A stretch of 64,000 bases of DNA, from assembly GCA_032622095.1 (NCBI GenBank), contig CP136061.1, forward strand, positions 67,213,127-67,277,126, given 5' to 3'. Under the pieces are notes generated by a model. That model was not told the DNA's origin and searched no databases. It was given only the letters and a program-made list of their open reading frames with translations. The number at the start of each line of letters is the position of its first letter. Position 1 is the stretch's first letter. The position numbers were made by a program, and so were the translations under genes. Shown here piece after piece: positions 56,623 to 64,000 of this stretch. The DNA is from Siphonodentalium dalli (taxonomy: Eukaryota; Mollusca; Scaphopoda; Gadilida; Siphonodentaliidae).

Positions 56623-57040
56623 TTATTGTCGATGTTTTAAAGGATTCACCAATATAACAGTTTTACACAAACCACCACTCAAAGCTCAGAGCTATTATTT
56701 TTTCGATTTTTGAAACTATTTATTTTCTACACCTCAAATTCCCTATATGGTGATGCCTGTTTCGAACTAGAATTCCCCAGCACATGTCATCACAAATGTA
56801 AACAATCATCATCTTTCACATGTGATCGGCATGGTACTATAACTTGTCTATTTTCATAAAACATTATTACTCAATCAATCACTGCCTCAGGCCTGGAAAT
56901 TTGGCATGTGCAGTTTCATCACTCGCATACATCCAGTGAAACTGTGTGAACCCAAGTTTATGTTATATCTCTATCGCAAACAGCTTTTGAAGAGTTAAAA
57001 CAAAGCAGTGACATCAGGTATTATTCCAATATGAACAATT

Positions 57041-57481
57041 CTGAGTTTAGTGTGCCTGTCATTTGCAGAATGAGGTTCCCAGAGGGTGAATTTAGTGACG
57101 CTATCCCGCATAGCGGGCTAGCATCCCTAAAAATTCACCCTCTGGGAACCTCATTCTGCATGGCCTCATCTGCTACATGGGAGACAAACTCATATTGAAA
57201 TTCTCAAATGGTGAATATTGTGATTTTCACCCATTGGGAACCTCGGTTATGTAATGTGTTATCTGCCAATTTGGGGATATGGAGATACTAAACTAATTAA
57301 AAAAGAAATAGAATCTATGTGAAGATGTTTCTATAGAAATTTGATAATAAGGAAACTTTCCGAAGCAGAATGAAGTTCCAAGAGTGTGAATTTAACGATG
57401 CTAGCCCATTATGCAGGATAGTGTCACTAAATTCACCCTCTGTGGACCTCATTCTGCAAATGACAGGCACACTAAACTCAG
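57041..57481. mobile_element. Composite MITE made of two palindromes, copy 2
   Basis: A perfect 36-bp terminal inverted repeat starting CTGAGTTTAGTGTGCCTGTC and reading through CATTTGCAGAATGAGGT. Two hairpins (57068-57160, 57365-57460) flank a spacer with GGTGAATATTGTGATTTTCA. It has the same order as 43530-43985. Confidence 0.88.
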
Positions 57482-57703
57482 ACTTAAATTTGAACTAAAT
57501 CCCGCAAAGAAAGTTACAATATAAAGTGAGGCACTGAAACCAAATGTTGCCTCGCATATATAAGAGAATGCATTGGCCTAACAAATTTTATATTTTATTT
57601 TTTATTTAATATTGTTAAAAAATGTCAGAATAAATGAAAAAAAAGAAAGATAAAATATTGTTAAAGAATGTAAGAAATAATGATAAAAAATGATAAGTAA
57701 TGG

Positions 57704-59016
57704 TTAGAGCACAAGAATAGTTCTTTACCAGAATAAATCGAGTCGGAGACGAGATTTATTCTGGTAAAGAACTATTCGCATGCTCTGACCTACTTAGAGC
57801 ACAATTGACCGCACATAATGCGATTATCTCGAAATACGCAATTGATCGTAAGTTGAACACGACGTACAATCCGTGCGCTGGCCGAGATGAACACAATGAC
57901 CCGTTAGCCACACCAATCATCGTGATTACCCATGCAGTGATCGCCGTTGAATGTGAATAAATATGTCCGAAGCGACACGGATTAACGTGTGACGCGTTTT
58001 CACAAACCAAGTCACTCGCAGATGTGTTTGGAAAGTCAAATGTGGAAGTCGCATGATTGTGTCTTACTATTATTATATACATTGTATAAGTGGATCATGA
58101 ATTCCGAAGAAGTCTGTCTCCCAGAATGATGACATGGAATTTGGACCTGTAACCAACAACCAACTACTTTTTTCCAAAGGTAATGCTGCACATCATTATT
58201 ATGTGACAAACGTGTCGCCTTTTCAAGAAACTGTTTCGAAATTACTACCATAATAGTCCATTGGTTCTTCCAGATTCTCCAGATACAAGTTCTATTGTTA
58301 GTTATATCGGATATGTGGAGCGCTATATAGTGAAGTGGTGATTCTGTTGGATTATTGGATATATCACTATTTAGTGGTTCTAAATGTAAATGTTAATTCG
58401 TTTACTTTCATCGTTGGATTAGTGGTCCTGAGAATATTTTCGGAACTGGATTAGTTTTGTGGAATAATTATAATAAATGTAATTATTCTACTAGTTAATA
58501 AATAATTCAACCAATGCATGTGTTACTATTGCCACCCCCTGCGTTCGTCCTGTTGATGTATGTATATATATTGTATTTTTGGTAAATCACACCCAATTCC
58601 CAAGGCTGGCAAACTAATATTTCAGTGATATCCCATTGTTCGAGACGCGCCACTCTTACCAAACAAATCGCGCGGTCGTTTCAATGTAGCTTCAGTTATT
58701 ATACAAGAGAACGTGCACCCCCCCCCCCCACCCGCACTCCCCTTATACGCCGTCCCTATATATGTGCCTGCTTAGTATATTAGAGGTGCATACATAGTAA
58801 CGGCGTATAATGGCAGTGTCTTTGGGGGAAGCAGAGCGCTGTTCGTGCCCCTGGTAATTGAAGCTACTTCGAAGCGACCGTGCGATTTGTCTGTTGTGAG
58901 TTGAGTGTGCCTAACAATGGGGTAATCATTGAACTATTCATTCGCCAGCCTTGGGAATCGGTGTGCTTTACCAAAAATCAGGGAACGATTGCAACAATGG
59001 GATTGTGCTCTAAAAA
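57704..59016. mobile_element. TTAGAGCACAA-TIR element inside the array
   Basis: The left TTAGAGCACAA and the right TTGTGCTCTAA are inverted. It contains a perfect 24-25-bp-arm hairpin at its left end (57717-57776, AATAGTTCTTTACCAGAATA arms) and a ~410-bp palindrome at its right (58567-58975). The middle (57780-58560) is single-copy and non-coding as far as can be seen. Confidence 0.65.
58567..58975. repeat. Long imperfect palindrome
   Basis: TTTTTGGTAAATCACACCCA and CCCAAGGCTGGC at the left face GCCAGCCTTGGG and GGTGTGCTTTACCAAAAA at the right. Inner arms GCGCGGTCG and CTTATACGCCGT pair with CGACCGTGCG and ACGGCGTATAATG. An internal C-rich run lies near 58720. Confidence 0.75.
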
Positions 59017-60026
59017 TTGTTAAAGAATGTAAGAAAAAATGGTAAAATTTATAAACAATGTAAGAAAAACAGATACAAAAATGATAAAAATGATAAAAAT
59101 GATAAAATTGTTAAAGAATATAAGAAAAAATGATAAAAATTGTTATATAATGTAAGAAAAAAATGATAAAAATTGTTAAAGAATGTAAGAAAAACCGATA
59201 CAAATTGATAAAAATTGTTAAAGAATGTAAGAAAAATTGATAACTAATTGTTAGGCCAAGTGCATTCTCTTATATATGTGAGGCGACCTATGGTCGACTC
59301 GCATATATAAGAGAATGCATTGTCACCGGATCTTTAATATTGCGCAAGCGTAGCTCCCATCATGAAAGGTTTAAAAAGCCTAGTCAAACAATTTTTTCAA
59401 TATTTTTCTGGATTTTAACAAAGAAAATGATTTTCTTTGGTTTCTGGAGAATGTTTTCCAGATTTTGAGAAAAATATAAATAAATATCCTCCTTCCCTCA
59501 TCTCAAAATTGAGATTTTAATTACAGATATTTTATTTTAATGACCTAATCATTCACTCAAGAAATCTTCAGTTTGAGATAATAGTAATACTGTAGAGTGA
59601 AACAAAAGTTGTGATTGGTCATGTAGTGTTGTCTGTCAAGAGATACTGTCTGTCATTCAGGCTAAGTTATTTTCCATGATTATAGTAATGTTTTTATGTT
59701 GGGGAAACTTCGCAATTTCAGTCTGACCACAATTCTTAATTTTTCAGTGTCACACATTATGTTTCCGGTGAAGATAAAACCGTTCTTTCTGATGAAGATA
59801 AAAACGGTTCTTTCCGATGAAGATAAAAACGTTCTGATAATTCTAAGTATATATCTGATCTGGTAAAAATAAAGAATATTTGCCTCGCATCAAAGCGAAA
59901 AATTTAAATCAGCTGGAAATCAGTATGAAGAGTATGTCGGTATACCTGTAGATCGGTATTTTGTGTATTACTTCCAAAATTATGTGGACATAACTTTCTT
60001 CATAAATTTTATATTCAAATGAGCTA

Positions 60027-60239
60027 CAGTAATGCTCTAAGTAATCGACTCCTTAACCACAGCAGAATTATGGGTAACTTTTCAGGATTTAGTCGGAAAT
60101 ATGGCTTGTTGCCATTCATTGGAAAGCTCTCCCTGAGAGCTTTCCGATGAATGGCAACAAGCCATATTTCTGACTAAATCCTGAAAAGTTACCCATAATT
60201 CTGCTGTGGTTAAGGAGTCGATTACTTAGAGCATTACTG
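60027..60239. mobile_element. CAGTAATGCTC hairpin MITE
   Basis: A 213-bp palindrome with TA flanks, CAGTAATGCTCTAAGTAATC to TTAGAGCATTACTG. It is a subfamily differing at one TIR base from other copies. It lies 112 bp from an MCM10 donor. Confidence 0.87.
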
Positions 60240-60351
60240 TATATCAGTTTGAACAGACCACAGTTTCATTTCGGCCTTGAGCTGTTTGTTGAACTTATTT
60301 TCTGACCATTTCCCAAATGAATTACTATTAAGCCATGAACAGATAACTAAC

Positions 60352-60479
60352 TTATTTATATAGTTGGAACAGAGTGCACCATTTTTATTCTTTGATGAAC
60401 ACTTCCCCAAATCTTTTGAGGAACCCATTATAATCATCTGCTCCGGAGTTTTCAACGTGAAGGCTAAACTTGCTTGAGC
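60352..60479 (-). CDS. MCM10: MCM10 exon: end of OB fold, start of CCCH finger
   Basis: 128 bp, phase 0 in and phase 2 out. AQASLAFTLKTPEQMIIMGS then SKDLGKCSSKNKNGALCSNY. The pattern -L-x-(I/V)-x-x-P-x-x-(V/M)-(L/M)-I-(M/I)-G..D-L-G-x-C..K-(K/N)-G-x-x-C is the MCM10 OB/zinc-finger junction; the two Cys here are the first pair of CCCH ligands. Acceptor ATTTTCAG, donor TAA|GTTAGT. Confidence 0.95.
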
Positions 60480-61027
60480 CTGAAAATGTAAGAATTTTAG
60501 ACAATGCATATGGATTACATAGAAACTGGATTACATGACCAAGCCTGCAGCAAGCAATGTGCGAGTTCTTTGTTCTTACAGTTAATATGGGTACTGTGTT
60601 TCATTATTTTGGTAACATCCTGGCTGCTCTTCGTTTCATGGTGGTGTAATCGGATTTATACTCCATTGTTTGTAGAAAAGTACCTTGAACCATTGGCGAT
60701 ATTTTTTATGGCCATTTCATATTTTTTCGGGCAAACGGCCCCCAGCAGTGCACAAAGGTCAGAATCATTATTAAGGCACCGTTTAGTAAAAATATGTTTC
60801 AAGTAATCAAATGAATTGTTTTGTCCTATAGACGGTCAATTACTGACCTCTGTAATTGTTCATATAGAGTCCATTTTGAATAAGGATCCCGATATTGAAC
60901 AATACACATTTTAATGCGAAGCCTTGACCAAGCCTACGCTTTTATTATTTCTATTTCTCTACCATGATTTGTCTAATGTCAAAGCAAATAAGTCTTATAG
61001 AATGAGTGAAATTGGATGATACCTAAC

Positions 61028-61186
61028 CTTTTCAGCATTTTCTAATTTCTCAGCATTGAGTATTCCAATTACTGTACCAATATCGTTTTTCCAGTGTTCC
61101 TGATAAACCTTCGCGAAGAGGAACAAAGTTATTGTATTTTCACAGTCCTCCAGGTCAGTCAACTTCCATGAACAGAATGTCTTACC
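61028..61186 (-). CDS. MCM10: MCM10 exon: central OB fold
   Basis: 53 codons, phase 0 at both ends: GKTFCSWKLTDLEDCENTIT, then LFLFAKVYQEHWKNDIGTVI and GILNAEKLENAEK. This is the core of the oligonucleotide-binding fold through which MCM10 binds single-stranded DNA and polymerase alpha. The W-x-L-(T/N)-D-L..C..(V/I)-(S/T)-L-F-L-F and W-K-x-x-x-G-(T/S)-V-(I/V)-G-(I/L)-L-N motifs are strong. Acceptor CTTTCCAG, donor AAG|GTTAGG. The preceding OB-fold exon is not found in the window. The open frame continues upstream of the acceptor but is not conserved there. Confidence 0.95.
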
Positions 61187-61778
61187 CTGGAAAGTGAAAA
61201 CAGTATAATAAAATCTCATATCAGAACAATCAAGGGCACTGCAAAGAGTATCCCGCACAAAGGTGGCATTCCACTGAGGTGGCTTAAATCCAAAGATATC
61301 TAAACAGTGCCTGCGATGACTGAAAAAAAACCTGTTGCGTATAGATATTGTTCCATTCATGCAGCCTCATAAGCAGGGATTATTATTTTTTTTAAATTAT
61401 ATTTACATTTAAATACGCATTGAACAGTATAGAAGAGATAACACAATATGGATACTAAAAGATATGTAAGTTTAAAAGAGGACTAAGATAATTAAAATAC
61501 TACCTAAAAACAGCTACGTACACAGCTAAAAAGTAACAAATCACGAATCGAGAATATATGAAAAATTAGTGAATCGAAAATAAGCGCGAATAATGGCGCT
61601 GGAACAAAATTATTTGCCAAATTTAATTGCGGGTATAATTGGTAAATTTGGGAAATTGAAGGAAACTCAAATTTTTAATATTAGTTGTATAATGTAAAAA
61701 CTAATCAGATATAGATAAAATGAGCTGGTGAAGCAGGCTAGTATTATTAATATATATCAAAGTAGCAATACATATCTA
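61187..61778. other. Presumed MCM10 intron, nothing recognised
   Basis: No upstream MCM10 exon, repeat or RNA gene could be identified. Confidence 0.45.
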
Positions 61779-63250
61779 AGGCCACATTAACTTAATTATA
61801 TGTTTCTCAGGAACCGCCGCCCCCCTTAAAAATCTGCCGCTGGGAGCTTTTTATTCGACAACGAAAATAAAAAGTATATAAAGTGCCCGCCGCCTGCTAT
61901 AAATTTGCACCGCGTGTTCCGTTTATATCATGTGTGTAACTGCAGTAAGCCGGTCATTGGGTAAGAGGAATAACTCTACTTCCAACTACTCCGAACGCAC
62001 CACCTCAAAAACATGGGTTAGCGATTATCGCAATACGATAGGGGAACACTGTGTGCGTAACGTAACCATCACAAGTATAACATACTCTGATAACAACTTA
62101 TCGCCAATTCATGCTTCAAACATTTTAAACATGTCATCTTCGGCTTCTTTTATTTTATTTTTATGAAAATGAATAATAAATGGGGTGATAATTATGTATA
62201 TAACGACAAATAGAATCAAATTAGCCATTTTCCCGTGAAACTTAGGACAGGCAAGCTAGGTACAAAAATTGGTAAAATATGAGTACGAATGTCAGTGTTC
62301 CCTACCGTATTGCGATAATTGCCAACCAAAAACTTGGCACTGCTAAATATTTGCGTGATTGAAAATTGATATGTATTGATTCCATGGAGGATAATCAACA
62401 TAGACACTTCCGACACAACACAATTTTATGAAGGATAATTCCGTTCATTGTGAATATGATGAGAGTTCCGTAATTTGGCGTAAATGTCAGTGTTTCCAAA
62501 CGAAAGAGGGATGAGTTCGACCGTGTATCGATGCCGATGGAGCTGAATACGGCTGAAGTTGCGGACATATTTGGCCGCTTCTTCCAAATAAATATACGAA
62601 AAACCAATAGCACAGTAGTACAGATGGATTACCTGCACCTTCCATTCACTTTTTATTTTACATTAAAATTTCAATCAAAATCAAAACAGCCAGTCATATT
62701 TTAATTTACCCCCAAAATTCAAGGGTTTTCAATCTGGAAACATGAAAGTTGTAAACTACAAGTTCTTCTCATTCCTACAGGAAGCTCAATATGATGTCGA
62801 ATATATCTCCATGCTCCAAAACTAGTTTTAAATTCTACTACGTGCAGTACATGTATGGCAATTGATATTAATAACATTGACTGAACTGAATATTTTAAAT
62901 ATCACTTAAATAATTCAGTTCAGTCAATGTTATTAATATCAATTTGCTATACATGTACTGCATGTAGTATATTATATATCAATTTTTTCATCCACCTATG
63001 AAGGGAGACACATTTTGGCATCTTGAATCTTGAACAGGCATCTCGTAGTGCATCTCCCAATATAAAATTTGTTGTAAAAAGTCACGTATAAAAACCTGCC
63101 TCCAGCTAAATTTTCCCCATAAAAATTAAGACATAAAAACCTGCCTCCCGGTAAATTTTGGTCTAAAATAATAAAAATAAATACCTGCCTCCCCCCCTTG
63201 TTTTGAAAATAAAAGTGCCTGAGAAACATATAATTAAGTTAATGTGGCCT
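61779..63250. mobile_element. AGGCCACATTAA long-TIR element, 1.47 kb
   Basis: A perfect ~33-bp TIR starting AGGCCACATTAACTTAATTA and ending TGTTTCTCAGG; a family relative is 24538-25830. Internal features: CGCAATACG(A/G)TAGGG(G)AACACTG in opposite orientations (62030 and 62303), a palindrome at 62837-62975, and CCTGCCTCC words repeated three times near the right end. Target duplication and superfamily are undetermined. No coding sequence. Confidence 0.75.
62837..62975. repeat. Palindrome inside the long-TIR element
   Basis: ACTACGTGCAGTACATGTAT and TTGATATTAATAACATTGAC, CTGAACTGAAT at the left are mirrored by ATTCAGTTCAG, GTCAATGTTATTAATATCAA and ATACATGTACTGCATGTAGT at the right, with a ~26-bp loop. 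Confidence 0.85.
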
Positions 63251-64000
63251 AAGCGACATTTATAAATCATTCAGACATGACCTATGATGTCTGAGATACT
63301 GAGTTGGCTCAAATGCATTTTTCACTATAACGGGAATGACTCTGCTAGAAATGGATGGGCTAAACTCGTTCCATGTGGATATAATTTCTGTCATGGTGGT
63401 TCATCTGCACACCAAAGATCATTTGAATCTCACAACCGATGACTGAGATATAGAGCTCCAAATTTCGGACAAGGACAAATGGATGCTGCATGCCAGAAAT
63501 GATGGACAGAACCAATTTCGTCATTTGTGGGAGCCAATAACTTTATACGTGAAATTTTCAATGTTGAATATAAATGTACTAAAATGGCCCAGGTATGGCA
63601 GGTACTATTCTGCAAATAGTATTGATAAGACTCGTAATCTTTAGGCCTAAATTTTGACAGAGTAATTTCTCAATTTTGTTACGTTTGACGTTAGATCGAT
63701 GAATACATGAAATATATCCATATGGACTTAATATAGCTTGTAAATAGTGATATCTTGACAAATCACGTTTGTTGACAATATCATATCAAGTTGCGCTGTT
63801 AGCAATAAATGTTTCCAAACAATGATCCATAATAATAATTGCCCAATAATTAGCCCATAATGAAATACCTTCAATAAGCAAAACAAATTTTCGAGGTGAA
63901 AAATTTGTTTTTCAAGAGCGATATTTAGCTTCGAACATCTGTTCAGTGAACACTCAAAAGAAAAAATGACACAGGATACAATGAAATCATGTATACGGGA
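63251..64000. other. Unassigned sequence at the right edge
   Basis: 63330-63480 has the flavour of the 'GGGAATGACTCTG..ACCGATGACTGAGATATAG' dispersed repeats. Nothing else is recognised and no MCM10 5' exon is visible. Confidence 0.4.

Larger units (their letters stand above)
57545..59370. repeat. ATTGTTAAAGAATGTAAGAA array with TTAA-hairpin ends
   Basis: GCATATATAAGAGAATGCAT (57555) and the full hairpin at 59255-59320, followed by TAGCTCCCATCATGAAAGG, show hairpin-family ends. The interior is a degenerate ~30-40-bp array of AAAATTGTTAAAGAATGTAA. The array is split by the element at 57704-59016. Confidence 0.65.

Noticed and set aside
61187-61360. Upstream extension of the MCM10 OB-fold frame
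   Set aside because: It is open only by chance. A strong acceptor precedes GKTFCSW, and the extension has no OB-fold motifs.

Overview
The window is AT-rich nuclear DNA from an animal: its genes are split by GT-AG introns and it is crowded with transposon debris. A tRNA-derived SINE, a Cys-loop receptor typical of expanded invertebrate families, pervasive palindromic MITEs and elements carrying 'gataactcc'-type arrays suggest a lophotrochozoan, most likely a marine mollusc. That assignment is inference; nothing here names a species.

Two protein-coding genes can be read. (1) The 3' part of a nicotinic-receptor-like Cys-loop channel subunit lies on the + strand (exons 7683-8215 and 9943-10412). 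It has an in-frame 38-residue duplication before M4 and is followed by a decayed copy of its last exon (10432-10713). (2) Most of an MCM10 replication-factor gene lies on the - strand. Thirteen coding exons between 61186 and 20963 keep compatible phases at every junction (1596 bp, 531 codons plus stop), running from the OB fold through the CCCH finger to the double C-terminal zinc finger. The 5' exons were not found and are probably beyond the right edge.

Almost everything else is repeats, many sitting in MCM10 introns. They include: hAT-type elements with exact 8-bp target duplications (20506-20829, 23032-23583, 36438-37515 with a BED-finger fossil, 40882-41839, 54070-54952); TTAA-target piggyBac-like elements, one nested in another (16428-17896); hairpin MITEs with CAGTAATGCCC ends and TA targets; a second hairpin family with GAATGAGGTCC arms; a Helentron-like family with internal tandem units; a 1.55-kb TA-flanked element with two unidentified reading frames (26254-27801); and a large element with CCGCGGTA-rich ends present as complementary left and right fragments (29753-32190 and 52195-55215).

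The most unusual structure is in the MCM10 intron between 38742 and 28816. A ~64-bp minisatellite (about 20 copies in two blocks) was built from the 3' end of the neighbouring MCM10 exon together with its 5' splice site, so the intron carries an array of decoy splice donors.

Region by region: 1-7.6 kb is repeats only; 7.7-10.7 kb holds the receptor gene and its exon duplicate; 10.7-20.5 kb is stacked MITEs and TTAA elements; 21-61 kb is MCM10 with repeat-filled introns; 61.8-64 kb holds a long-TIR element and unassigned sequence.
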